Shown here: one piece after another, positions 45,341 to 54,800 of the stretch | Position numbering within the stretch: the first letter of the stretch is position 1 | Layout: each line of letters opens with the position of its first letter | Origin: SIG299 sp051880375 | GTDB taxonomy: Bacteria; Bacillota; Clostridia; Lachnospirales; Lachnospiraceae | Direction of reading: 5' to 3' | NCBI GenBank assembly: GCA_051880375.1 | Contig: JBJENV010000016.1 | Location: 1-64,000 of the forward strand | Length of the DNA stretch: 64,000 bases | Notes under the pieces: model-generated | The model's input: the letters and a program-made list of their open reading frames with translations, nothing else | What the model was told of the DNA's origin: nothing | Databases searched by the model: none | Position numbers and translations under genes: made by a program

Positions 45341-45349
45341 ATTATATCA
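45341..45349 (-). promoter_or_regulatory. Extended -10 promoter element, minus strand
   Basis: On the minus strand the sequence reads TGATATAAT, an extended -10 box. It stands at the edge of the repeat element, so transcription toward the methyltransferase would begin close to its first inverted arm. No good -35 box is seen, which an extended -10 can tolerate. Confidence 0.5.
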
Positions 45350-45462
45350 CAGTTTACGCAGAATTTCACTGGATTCACACAAAACTTATTGCCAGTTTGG
45401 AAAAAATGCGATACCCTATATTCAGATAATAAAGTTTTGCATAAAAGAAAGGAAGGATAGGT

Positions 45463-45900
45463 ATGTCGCAATTTTTATGGTTGGCGTTAATGGTTTTGTT
45501 TTTGGTTGTGGAATGGGCAACGGTAGGGCTGGTTTCCATCTGGTTTGCGGGCGGTGCGCTGATTGCGATGCTGCTTGCTGCGGCAGGAGCCGGCTTCATC
45601 TGGCAGATTATTGCATTCCTTGCAGTTTCTGCATTGCTGCTTGTGTTAACAAGGCCGTTTGCGGTAAAATTTATTAATACCAAGAAGGAAAAGACAAATT
45701 ACGAAGGCATCATCGGTAAAATTGTCAGAGTGACAGAGCGCGTGGATAATTACGGACAGACAGGAAGTGCGAATGTCGGCGGTCAGGAATGGACTGCACG
45801 TTCCGAAGAGGATACCGTGATTTTAGAGGCGGGTACACTGGCAAAGGTCGTAAACATTAAGGGTGTAAAACTGATTTTAAAGCCATACGAGGAAGAATAA
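45463..45900 (+). CDS. NfeD-like membrane protein
   Basis: A 145-residue protein with three hydrophobic helices in the first 75 residues (FLWLALMVLFLVVEWATVG..., WFAGGALIAMLLAAAGAG..., QIIAFLAVSALLLVL). A C-terminal beta-barrel (OB-fold) domain of about 65 residues follows, the layout of short NfeD proteins. NfeD normally works with an SPFH/flotillin-type protein encoded next to it, but the next gene here is a response regulator. AAGGAAGGA precedes the ATG. Confidence 0.85.
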   Translation: MSQFLWLALMVLFLVVEWATVGLVSIWFAGGALIAMLLAAAGAGFIWQIIAFLAVSALLLVLTRPFAVKFINTKKEKTNYEGIIGKIVRVTERVDNYGQTGSANVGGQEWTARSEEDTVILEAGTLAKVVNIKGVKLILKPYEEE

Positions 45901-45915
45901 AAGGAGGTGTCACCT

Positions 45916-46653
45916 GTGCTGAGAGCATTGATTCTGGAGGATAATGAAGAAAGCCGGAAGGCACTTACTGCAATTATTTCCGGGCGCTTTCCTGAAATAG
46001 AGGTGGATGCGGCTGCAACGTATGCCGAGGCGGAAGAATTTCTCCTTAAGAATACGAAACAGGGAGCAGCTTCCTATGATATTTTTCTTCTGGACATCAA
46101 TCTCATCAGTACGGACGCGGAGGATGCTTCGGGGCTTCGTTTTGCAAAGCAGATTCGCACCATACATGGATATGAGTTCACACCGATTGTCATGATTACC
46201 TCCGTCAGTCACCTGGAGATGGCGGCATACCGAGAGGTTCACTGCTATCAGTATATCATTAAGCCTTTTGTAAAAGAAGCAGTCATTTCGGTGCTGAAAA
46301 AGCTGCTGGAAGGAAAAAAGCAGGAGGAGCGTCATTTCTTTGTATTTAAGAAGGATGGCATCAATTATAAGACAGACTGTAATGACATTCTCTTTCTGAA
46401 GGCAGTACCGAGAGGAATCGCAGTTGTTTTGCGGAAGGAAGAAATCAAGGTGCCGTATCTGACGCTGCGCAACGCAATGGAAAAACTGCCGGAGGAATTT
46501 GTGCAGTGTCACAGAATGTATGTCGTCAATCTGCGCTATGTGGAATACTTTGATTTTGTCAATCAGGTGATTCGTCTGCAGGGCTGTGAGCAGACAATAG
46601 AAATCGGCGGAACCTATAAGGCGGAGTTAAAAAAGAGGCTGGAGGAGTTGTAG
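45916..46653 (+). CDS. LytTR-type response regulator
   Basis: A 245-residue regulator. I chose the GTG at 45916, which is 7 bp after AAGGAGGT; an earlier GTG at 45907 overlaps that site. The receiver domain has EDNEES near residue 8, the phospho-acceptor in FLLDINL near 57 and IKPF near 115. The LytTR DNA-binding domain (about 135-240) shows FLKAVPRGIAVVLR and FVQCHRMYVVNLRYV. It is followed 22 bp later by its probable GHKL kinase, as in AgrA/AgrC-type systems. No peptide-pheromone gene is visible. Confidence 0.9.
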   Translation: MLRALILEDNEESRKALTAIISGRFPEIEVDAAATYAEAEEFLLKNTKQGAASYDIFLLDINLISTDAEDASGLRFAKQIRTIHGYEFTPIVMITSVSHLEMAAYREVHCYQYIIKPFVKEAVISVLKKLLEGKKQEERHFFVFKKDGINYKTDCNDILFLKAVPRGIAVVLRKEEIKVPYLTLRNAMEKLPEEFVQCHRMYVVNLRYVEYFDFVNQVIRLQGCEQTIEIGGTYKAELKKRLEEL

Positions 46654-46675
46654 AAAACCGGAGGGAGAGAAACGG

Positions 46676-47509
46676 ATGAAGGTACGGTTATACTACGTGT
46701 TTACCATATTGTCGTTAGCCTGTGTTCTGCTCATCGGAGTCCGGGCAGCCACCGACCCGAGGGCAGATTTGATCCTGATTATCTCGGTGATAGCGTTGGG
46801 TGTCTGTATGATGCTTAGTCTGTTTGAGCGAAACAACAGAGAGGATTTTATCAGACGCCAGGAAACAGAATTGAAAATGTACCGGATGTATGTGCAGCCA
46901 CTGGAGGAACTGGTCAAGGACATCCGTGCCAGACAGCATGAGTTTGACAATCATCTGAATGCAATATTAAATATGCATCTGACCATAGATACCTATGATG
47001 AGCTTGTAAAGGAACAGACGGAATACGGCGGTATGCTGTATGCAGAGGACAGAAGAAAATTTTTCCCGCTTCTCAGAATTTCGGATAAGGTGCTTGCCGG
47101 CTTTTTATACAGTAAAATTATGAATGCGGCAGGCGCGGAAATTGAGGTGCAGGTACTGAACTATGTGTTGATATCAAGGGCAGCCGAGAACGATATTATT
47201 GAAGTAATCGGTACCCTGCTTGATAATGCGGTGGAAGCGTGCAGCGGAGAGCAGAAGCGTGTGCATCTTTCCTTAGATTCCAAGGAAGACCGGCTGATTT
47301 TTAAAATCAGTAATCAGGTGGAGAAAATGACGCTCGGACAGGCGGAACGTTTCTTTGAAAAGGGATATTCTACAAAGCAGAATGACGGGAAACGTGGTCT
47401 TGGGTTATATAATGCCAAGAAAATCGTAAACCGCGTGGGCGGCACAATCGAGGTTTCGGTGGAAGAAAGAGAAGAAGGCTGCTTTGTCTGCTTTTGCGTA
47501 AACATGTAA
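46676..47509 (+). CDS. GHKL sensor histidine kinase (AgrC-like)
   Basis: A 277-residue kinase with only two N-terminal membrane helices (about 5-24 and 31-50), so the sensor portion is unusually short. The phospho-acceptor His is in RARQHEFDNHLNAI near residue 88-101. The ATPase domain shows GTLLDNAVEAC near 180 (N box) and KRGLGLYNAKKIV near 240 (G box). It probably phosphorylates the LytTR regulator encoded just upstream. A long hairpin terminator follows. Confidence 0.9.
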   Translation: MKVRLYYVFTILSLACVLLIGVRAATDPRADLILIISVIALGVCMMLSLFERNNREDFIRRQETELKMYRMYVQPLEELVKDIRARQHEFDNHLNAILNMHLTIDTYDELVKEQTEYGGMLYAEDRRKFFPLLRISDKVLAGFLYSKIMNAAGAEIEVQVLNYVLISRAAENDIIEVIGTLLDNAVEACSGEQKRVHLSLDSKEDRLIFKISNQVEKMTLGQAERFFEKGYSTKQNDGKRGLGLYNAKKIVNRVGGTIEVSVEEREEGCFVCFCVNM

Positions 47510-47513
47510 CGGG

Positions 47514-47557
47514 AAGAGCCATATGCTATGAGAAATCTCATGGTATATGGCTCTTTT
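47514..47557 (+). terminator. Rho-independent terminator after the two-component pair
   Basis: AGAGCCATATGCTATGAGA pairs with TCATGGTATATGGCTCT with wobble pairs, followed by TTTT. Confidence 0.85.
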
Positions 47558-47560
47558 AGA

Positions 47561-47589
47561 TTGACGATTTCCGAAATATTCAATATAAT
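47561..47589 (+). promoter_or_regulatory. Sigma-A-type promoter for ybaK-tldD-tldE
   Basis: TTGACG at 47561-47566 and TATAAT at 47584-47589, spacer 17 bp, with transcription starting about 25 bp ahead of the ribosome site. Confidence 0.82.
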
Positions 47590-47618
47590 AAGAGAGATAG
47601 AGAACGGAGGATAAGAAA

Positions 47619-48107
47619 ATGCAGGAAGCAAAGACAAACGCGATGAGAATGCTGGAAAAAGCAAAGATTCCGTATCAGATGCATACCTATGAGCACGAGG
47701 AAGGTGCGGTAGACGGTGTGCTGGTGGCAAAACGTCTGGGACAGGATGTGACACAGGTATTTAAGACATTGGTGACACAGGGAAAAAGCAGGGCGTATTA
47801 TGTGTTTGTTATTCCTGTTGCAGAGGAGCTGGATTTAAAGAAGGCAGCAAAAACGGTCGGAGAAAAATCGGTAGAAATGATACCGGTAAAAGAAATCAAT
47901 GCGGTCACGGGATATATCCGTGGCGGCTGCAGTCCGGTCGGAATGAAAAAGCAGTTCCGCACAGTCATACAGGAAAGTGCAAGGAGTCTTGCCACCATGT
48001 ATGTGAGCGGCGGACGAATCGGTTTGCAGATAGAAGTCGCACCGGAGGCTCTGGCAACGCTTGTACGTGCCGAATTTGCCGATTTGGTTGCAGTCTCGGA
48101 AGAATAA
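47619..48107 (+). CDS. ybaK: YbaK-type aminoacyl-tRNA deacylase
   Basis: A 162-residue YbaK/EbsC protein, normal length. It shows FKTLVTQGKSRAYYVFVIPV near residue 48, with the catalytic Lys in the TLV region, and GYIRGGCSPVGMKK near 98, the family signature. YbaK hydrolyses Cys-tRNA-Pro formed by misacylation. It is the first gene of a short operon with tldD and tldE and has its own promoter. Confidence 0.93.
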   Translation: MQEAKTNAMRMLEKAKIPYQMHTYEHEEGAVDGVLVAKRLGQDVTQVFKTLVTQGKSRAYYVFVIPVAEELDLKKAAKTVGEKSVEMIPVKEINAVTGYIRGGCSPVGMKKQFRTVIQESARSLATMYVSGGRIGLQIEVAPEALATLVRAEFADLVAVSEE

Positions 48108-48128
48108 ACGTGGTTTACAGGAGGGCAT

Positions 48129-49559
48129 ATGAAAGTAAAGAGCAGTCAGTATTTAAAAGAAGTGAAACCGCAGCTCAAAAAGCTATTGTCAGAGCTGCTT
48201 ACGGAGTATGAATACGCATCTATTCTGGCAGAGGATTCTGTGGCAAAACAGTATTCTGCTTCCAAGGTAGGGGTAAGCATTGCAGAGGATGATTTGCTTT
48301 GCCGTCGCGGTGTTGTAGTAAAGGTTTATGACGGAAACGGCTATGCGGAGTATTCGTTTAATAAGGTGAATGAAGAGGAACTTGCGCTTGCCAGGGAAAC
48401 GCTGCGCAAAACGATTGTGCCGCTTGATAGGAAGCTTCCGGAGGGCGTAAGTGCCAGTGAATATAAAAAGCTTGCGGATGAGGCGTGTACGTTTCATGAA
48501 AGCACGGAGTATGAGATTCATCCGGAGGAATACGGCGAAGAAAAGATTGTGGCATTTTTGACCGAACTCTCGAGGGAAGGGCGCGCAATGGATGAAAGAG
48601 TCTTAAACTGCGGGGCCAGATTTAACTGGCAGCAGTACAGCAAGCTCTTTTTATCTGAACATCGGGATATGACGCAGGATGTTCTTTGGGCGACCGGTTC
48701 TATCAGTGCAAGTGCCGCAAACGGTGAAAAGGTGGAAAGCAGCTTCCGCGGATATTCCAATCTGGGCGGTGCCGAGCTGCTCGGGAAAATGAAGGAAGGA
48801 CTTTCTACGGTTGTACATACAGCGCTGGAACTCTTAACCAGCGAACCGATGGTTCCTGGAGAATATGACTGTATCTGTACACCGGAGGTTACCGGAATGA
48901 TTGTACATGAAGCCTTCGGACATGGCGTGGAGATGGATATGTTTGTGAAGAAAAGAGCACTGGCGGAGCAGTTTGTCGGGCAATATGTAGCTTCTCCGCT
49001 GATAACGATGCATGACGGCGCAGCGGCTGCAAAGGAAACGGCAACCTATTTCTTTGATGATGAGGGTGTACTCGCACAGGATACGATTGTGATTGACAAA
49101 GGAATTTTAAAGAGCGGCATCAGTGACAGTCAGTCGGCAATGCATCTCGGAACAAAACCGACCGGAAACGGCAGAAGAGAGTCGTTTAGACGCAAGGCAT
49201 ATACCAGAATGACCAATACCTATTTTGAAGCAGGTAACGATACCTATGAGGATATGATTGCATCCATTTCCTATGGATTTCTGCTCGAAGAAGCAACGAG
49301 CGGTATGGAAGACCCGAAGAACTGGGGCATTCAGTGCATGGTAAATATCGCAAGAGAAATTAAGGACGGAAAGTTCACCGGAAGAATCTGTTCTCCGATT
49401 GTATTGACCGGTTATGTACCGGACTTACTTAAGTCCATTTCGATGGTTTCGGATGAAAAACAGCTTTCAGGCGGCGGATATTGCGGCAAGGGCTATAAGG
49501 AATGGGTCAAGGTTTCGGATGGAGGTCCGTTTATCAAGGCTAAGATTCGCCTTGGCTGA
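48129..49559 (+). CDS. tldD: TldD-type metalloprotease subunit
   Basis: A 476-residue TldD/PmbA family protein. The zinc-binding motif HEAFGH (IVHEAFGHGVEMD) lies near residues 258-264, which identifies the catalytic TldD rather than the TldE subunit. GRRESFRRKAYTRMTNTY near 345 and the C-terminal KGYKEWVKVSDGGP are also typical. TldD and TldE form a heterodimer that trims unfolded peptides and, in some bacteria, processes modified peptides or antitoxins. tldE follows after 47 bp. Confidence 0.93.
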   Translation: MKVKSSQYLKEVKPQLKKLLSELLTEYEYASILAEDSVAKQYSASKVGVSIAEDDLLCRRGVVVKVYDGNGYAEYSFNKVNEEELALARETLRKTIVPLDRKLPEGVSASEYKKLADEACTFHESTEYEIHPEEYGEEKIVAFLTELSREGRAMDERVLNCGARFNWQQYSKLFLSEHRDMTQDVLWATGSISASAANGEKVESSFRGYSNLGGAELLGKMKEGLSTVVHTALELLTSEPMVPGEYDCICTPEVTGMIVHEAFGHGVEMDMFVKKRALAEQFVGQYVASPLITMHDGAAAAKETATYFFDDEGVLAQDTIVIDKGILKSGISDSQSAMHLGTKPTGNGRRESFRRKAYTRMTNTYFEAGNDTYEDMIASISYGFLLEEATSGMEDPKNWGIQCMVNIAREIKDGKFTGRICSPIVLTGYVPDLLKSISMVSDEKQLSGGGYCGKGYKEWVKVSDGGPFIKAKIRLG

Positions 49560-49606
49560 TGAAACGCGGCAGGAAGAAGTGGTAAGATCGAAAGGAGCAG
49601 GTCGTT

Positions 49607-50893
49607 ATGATAGAGTGCATCAAATCGGCACTGAAGGAGAATCATATCAGTGTTTATCGAATTAATGAAAAAGTAACGGAAAGTCTGGAACTGTTTTTTA
49701 TTAAAAAGCATCTGGACATGCGAAGAGGCGTTAAGGTAACGGAATATAAGGTTACAGTGTACCGTGATTTTGAAGCAGAGGGGGAGAAATACCGTGGCTC
49801 GGCAGTCGTTGTAATTTCCGACGGGATGAGTGCCGAAGAGGTTTCCGAAAAAATAAAGGACGCATACTATGCAGCCTCCTTTGTAAAGAACCGCTGGTAT
49901 CCGATTCCGGCAGGAGAAAAAGTGGCCGGGATAAAGGAATGCAAAACCAATTTGGCTGATTGCTTTGAAGAAAACGTAACCCGTATGGCAGAAGCCATCT
50001 TTTCGGTGGATACCGAAAAGGATGTCTTCTTAAATTCCCTTGAGATTTTTGCAAGCCGCTCGGAAACAAGAATTGTAAATTCGGAGGGCGTGGATGTAGC
50101 TTACCGCAGGTATCTTGTTTCGGGTGAATTTGTAGCTCAGTGCCTGGAACCGCAGGATGTGGAAACGTATGAAAACTTCCATTATGACAGCTTTGATGAA
50201 GAGGATATTAAGGAAAAGGTAAAGCGCGTCTTAAAGATGACAAAGGACAGGGCTGTGGCAGACACGGCACCCGCAGCAGGAGATTATCGCGTGATTTTGT
50301 CCGGCAGACAGGTGGCTGTTCTTTTCGATTATTATTACAACCGGGCAAACGCAGGCTATGTATATCCGGGCTATTCCAATTATAAAGTCGGTGATGATGT
50401 ACAGATGGCAGGAAATGATGCGCCGGTATGCGGAGAACGCTTAACTGTTTCTCTTAAGGCAACAACTCCGTACAGCAATGAGGGTATTCCGATGGTGGAC
50501 CGGACGCTCATTTCGGACGGAAAGCTTGCCATGATTTTCGGTGACACAAGATTCTGCTATTATCTTGGTGTAGAACCTACCGGATACTATGAAAAGACCG
50601 TAGTAAAGGAAGGAACGGTACCGTTTGAGGATATGAAGAAAACGCCGTATCTGTACGTCGTTAATTTTTCCGACTTCCAAATGGATGCGATGAGCGGAAA
50701 TTTCGGAGGAGAAATCCGTCTGGCTTATTTGTTTGACGGTGAGAAGGTAACTCCGGTTACCGGCGGTTCCATTAACGGAAATATTATTAAGGCGCAGAAA
50801 AACTTTGTATTCTCTAAGGAAACGCAGGAGAACATGGAATTTGCAGGACCGTTTGCTGTCAGTATGGAAGGAATTGCAGTAGCCGGCTGCTAG
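49607..50893 (+). CDS. tldE: TldE/PmbA-type subunit
   Basis: A 428-residue protein of the same fold as TldD, lacking the HExxxH motif. It shows VILSGRQVAVLFDYYYNRANAG-type sequence near 230, GDDVQM near 262 and VTGGSINGN near the C-terminus. TldE provides the non-catalytic half of the TldD/TldE protease. AAAGGAG precedes the ATG. The N-terminal 90 residues are shorter and more divergent than in the proteobacterial PmbA. Confidence 0.88.
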   Translation: MIECIKSALKENHISVYRINEKVTESLELFFIKKHLDMRRGVKVTEYKVTVYRDFEAEGEKYRGSAVVVISDGMSAEEVSEKIKDAYYAASFVKNRWYPIPAGEKVAGIKECKTNLADCFEENVTRMAEAIFSVDTEKDVFLNSLEIFASRSETRIVNSEGVDVAYRRYLVSGEFVAQCLEPQDVETYENFHYDSFDEEDIKEKVKRVLKMTKDRAVADTAPAAGDYRVILSGRQVAVLFDYYYNRANAGYVYPGYSNYKVGDDVQMAGNDAPVCGERLTVSLKATTPYSNEGIPMVDRTLISDGKLAMIFGDTRFCYYLGVEPTGYYEKTVVKEGTVPFEDMKKTPYLYVVNFSDFQMDAMSGNFGGEIRLAYLFDGEKVTPVTGGSINGNIIKAQKNFVFSKETQENMEFAGPFAVSMEGIAVAGC

Positions 50894-50908
50894 AATTTGG
50901 AGGATGCT

Positions 50909-51820
50909 ATGTTGAAACTGGGCTCACATGTAGGAATGAGCGGAAAAGAAATGTTCTTAGGTTCCGTGAAGGAGGCATTGTCTTATGGGGCAAATACCTT
51001 CATGGTTTATACGGGAGCGCCGCAGAATACAAGAAGAAAAGGGATATCTGAGTTAAATATTGATGCCGGACTGAAGCTTGCAGGAGAAAACGGGATTTCC
51101 GAATTTGTCGTCCATGCTCCGTATATTATCAATCTGGCGAATACCGAAAAGGAAGAGACGTTTTCCCTCGCGGTGGAGTTTCTCTCCAAGGAAATTGAGC
51201 GGACAGCGGCTATGCAGGGAACAACCCTTGTCCTGCATCCGGGTTCCCACGTCGGTGCGGGAGAAAAAGCAGGTATTGCACAAATTGTTAAAGGGTTAAA
51301 TCTTGTTTTAACAAATGATACTCCGGTTACGGTGGCTCTGGAGACCATGGCCGGAAAAGGAAGTGAGCTTGGAAAAACCTTCGAAGAGCTTGCGACCATC
51401 TATGATGGCGTGGTACACAGTGAAAAGCTTCGTGTTTGCTTCGATACATGCCATACGCACGATGCGGGATATGACATTGTACATGACTTTGACGGAGTAA
51501 TCGACCGCTTTGACCGTCTGATTGGGAAAAACCAGATTGCGGTATTTCATATCAATGACAGCAAGAATGTGTTTGGGGCGGCAAAGGACCGGCATGAGAA
51601 CATCGGTTTTGGCGAGATTGGATTTGACGCATTGAACTATATCGTGCACCACAAGGACTTTGCACAGGTGCCGAAAATACTGGAAAGTCCTTATGTGACA
51701 GCGGACGATGATGTGAAGGAAAAGACACTTCCACCATACCGGGAAGAGATTATAATGCTTCAAAATGAGAAGTTTAATCCTGATTTGATTTCTGAAATAA
51801 GAAGGAACGCGCGAGGATAG
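50909..51820 (+). CDS. nfo: Endonuclease IV (AP endonuclease)
   Basis: A 303-residue TIM-barrel nuclease. I chose the ATG at 50909, preceded by GGAGG; a TTG at 50897 lies on the ribosome site. KLGSHVGMSG starts the protein, and metal ligands appear in VVHAPYIINLAN near 66, LVLHPGSHVGAG near 105, ALETMAGKG near 143, FDTCHTHDAGYD near 176 and NDSKN near 212. It cleaves DNA 5' of abasic sites in base-excision repair. It begins 15 bp after tldE and probably ends that operon. Confidence 0.95.
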   Translation: MLKLGSHVGMSGKEMFLGSVKEALSYGANTFMVYTGAPQNTRRKGISELNIDAGLKLAGENGISEFVVHAPYIINLANTEKEETFSLAVEFLSKEIERTAAMQGTTLVLHPGSHVGAGEKAGIAQIVKGLNLVLTNDTPVTVALETMAGKGSELGKTFEELATIYDGVVHSEKLRVCFDTCHTHDAGYDIVHDFDGVIDRFDRLIGKNQIAVFHINDSKNVFGAAKDRHENIGFGEIGFDALNYIVHHKDFAQVPKILESPYVTADDDVKEKTLPPYREEIIMLQNEKFNPDLISEIRRNARG

Positions 51821-51856
51821 TACGGAAGCTACTTTCGTGAAGGATGGAGGAGAGCA

Positions 51857-54800
51857 ATGGAAGAACAAAGGCATGATTCGGAGCAGGGAAAGCGTCTTCA
51901 GACGGCAATGGATGAGCTGACGAAGCTGAAGCTTCTCACAGAAAGCGTTTCAAGCGGAGTGGTACGGCTTCAATATAACAATGGACTTCTGATTGACTAT
52001 GCAAACAAGGGGCTCTATGACATTTTGAAATGCACGAAAGAAGAATTCCTTGAAAAGAATCAGAATCATTATGAGTCGGTCATTTTACCGGAGGACTGGA
52101 AGCAGATGCGTGTAAAAATTGATCAGGCAGTTGCACAGAACTCACGTTTTGAGATAGAGTACCGCGTCAGAAACAAAGAGGGAAGAGTCGCATGGCGGCT
52201 GATGAACGGAACACCGCTTCGGGAAGAAGGACGGATCATTTTACAATGCTCCATCTCGGATACGACAAAAATTAAGGAAACGGAGCGGCGGTTAGACTCG
52301 CTTGTGGAGAATCTTCCGGGTGGAATTTGGCGTATCTTTTATAACGGGCAGACTATGAAGCTTGAATATGCTTCGGAGGGAATCGGACAGATAACCGGAT
52401 ATTCACCGGAAGATTGTGAAAGAATAAACCGGGAACTTTTAGAAGGGAAAAAAGACATTATACAGGATGAACTTTCTTTCCTGAGAGTCTCTGCAGAGAA
52501 AGCCTTTTATGAGGGCAAAGGAGACCGTGAGGAGCATCAGATTCATTGTAAAAACGGAAAGAAGCGCTGGATTGAGTTGCGAAGCTCGGTAGTATCCCGT
52601 ACAGAATCCGGTGTTCTGATTCAATATGTAATTTTGGACATTAATGAGCAGAAAAATGCAGAAGAGCGGTTAAGAAGAGAGAGAATGCGTCTGGATGTTG
52701 TTGCAGGACTTTCTACGGACTCCATTTTTGAGTATGATGTGGAGCAGGACACTATGTATTACTATAATCAGAGTGAGAAATTCCTTGCATCGATGTTTAA
52801 TGTACCGATTATTGAACACTATACGGAAAAAATTCTGGACGGTTCGATGGCTTCTGCACTGGTGCATGAAGAAGATGAAGACAAGATTATTGACCTTTGC
52901 AGACAACTGCGTTCCAGCCAGAAAAATATATATTGCGAAATGAGGAAGCAGTATGACAAGGGAAAGTACTGCTGGATTGCCGTAGAAGGAAAGCGCGTTG
53001 AAGGTGAAAACGGACAGGGCGGCATGGTCATCGGAAAGATAAGCAATATTGAGGAGCGCATGGAAAGGGAAACGGTGCTGAAGCAGCAATCCGAGCAGGA
53101 TTCCCTGACCGGTCTGTATAATAATAAGCTGATTCGTGAAAAAATTTCAGAAAGAATTGCAGTCGGAGCAAGGGAAACGGCATACCTGCTGATTGCGGAT
53201 GTGGATAACTTTAAGGCAGTCAATGATACGATGGGACATCTGTTTGGAGATGCGGTCCTTTGCACTTTTGCAGATTCGCTGACCACTTTTTTTGAGGAGG
53301 CGTTGATTGGACGAATCGGCGGGGATGAGTTTCTGCTTTACATAGAGAACATTTCGTCTGAAGAAATTCATAGAAGAACGGCAGAAATCAATAAAAAGCT
53401 GGCTCGCATCTACGCAGAAGGCGTACATAAGGTAAAGGTTTCCGCTTCGTTCGGTCTGGCAAAGTGTTCGGAGCATCTGTCGTTTACGGAAATGGTAGAA
53501 CGTGCGGATGGTGCGCTGTACTTTTTAAAGGAGCACATAAAGGGCGGTATTATGGAGTACAGAGAAGGCATGAGGATGGGGGAATTTACAGTCAGTGCCG
53601 AATCAGAAATTGACTTTGTGCCGGAGGCAAAGGTCAATACCGAGGGCGATTTGATTTCTTTTGCGAGAGAACTGTTTGAACGAGTAACGGATACCAAGGG
53701 TGCCATCCGTATTTTATCTGACCGTATCAGCCGATTCTTTGAGTTTCAGGATATTTTGTTTGTCCGGAGGGAAAAGGACGGTTCAATGAAAAAGGTATTT
53801 CACTGGGGCGAGCGTGATATGCAGCAGTTTTATAATGCACAGCTGGATTACCGTCAGGAGTCTGATTGGAATACGTTGCTCTATCGTGATGACAGAGAGC
53901 ATGTCGTGCTACTGGAACGGGATATAAACGGAGAAAACGCAAATCACGCAAAGTCCATGTTGTCTATACGCATTCGGGAGATGAATGAGGAAGGCTATAT
54001 GATATTTGTTGACCGAAAGAAAGAGCGCACTTGGGAGGAGGAAGCCGGTGTACTGGAAAAGTTATCAGGTATCATTTTTGTGCGGATGACTGAAATGGAA
54101 CAAAAGCGCCGGGACGAGGAATATACCGCATATATGATCAGCCACGATAAAATCACGGGGCTTCCGAATTATACGTATTTTTTGACCTATTGCGGGCAGT
54201 ATGTTAAGGATCATCCGGGAAAACGATATGCCTTGATTTATTCGGATTTTTCCAACTTCCAATATTTGAATGAGGTATATGGCTATACGGCCGGCGATCA
54301 GGTGCTAAGGGACTATGCAAAGAAGATTCAGGAAGGCACCGGAATACAATATGCAAGAGTAACCGGCGACAAGTTTCTGTCAATGCATGAATTTGAAGAT
54401 ATCAGTAAAGTAAAGGAAGGTTTTCTTCGTTATGCGGAGGAATTTTCAAAGGATGTCAACCGATGCTATGAGCAGTGTAAGCTGGCGGTAGTGGGCGGTA
54501 TTGCCGAGGTGGATCAGACGTTAGAAAGCTTTGCAATGAATGTGGACAATGCCAATGTTGCCAGAAAAAGTGCAAAGAGGGACTTACATACACAGGTTCT
54601 TATTTATACGCATGAGTTACGGGAAAAGTTTCAGTGGCAGATGGAAATTGTCGCAAATATGGCAGAAGCACTGGAAAGCAGAGAATTTATCATGTATCTG
54701 CAGCCAAAGATGAACATGGAAACCGGGTTGGTCATGGGAGCGGAGGCTCTCGTACGCTGGATACGACGTGACGGGACGATGATTCGCCCGGACCAGTTTG

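Noticed and set aside
45220..45471. Minus-strand 83-codon frame ending in MSATDIEKPKASR
   Set aside because: It is made of the inverted-repeat element and lacks a ribosome site; it is better explained as a dispersed repeat.
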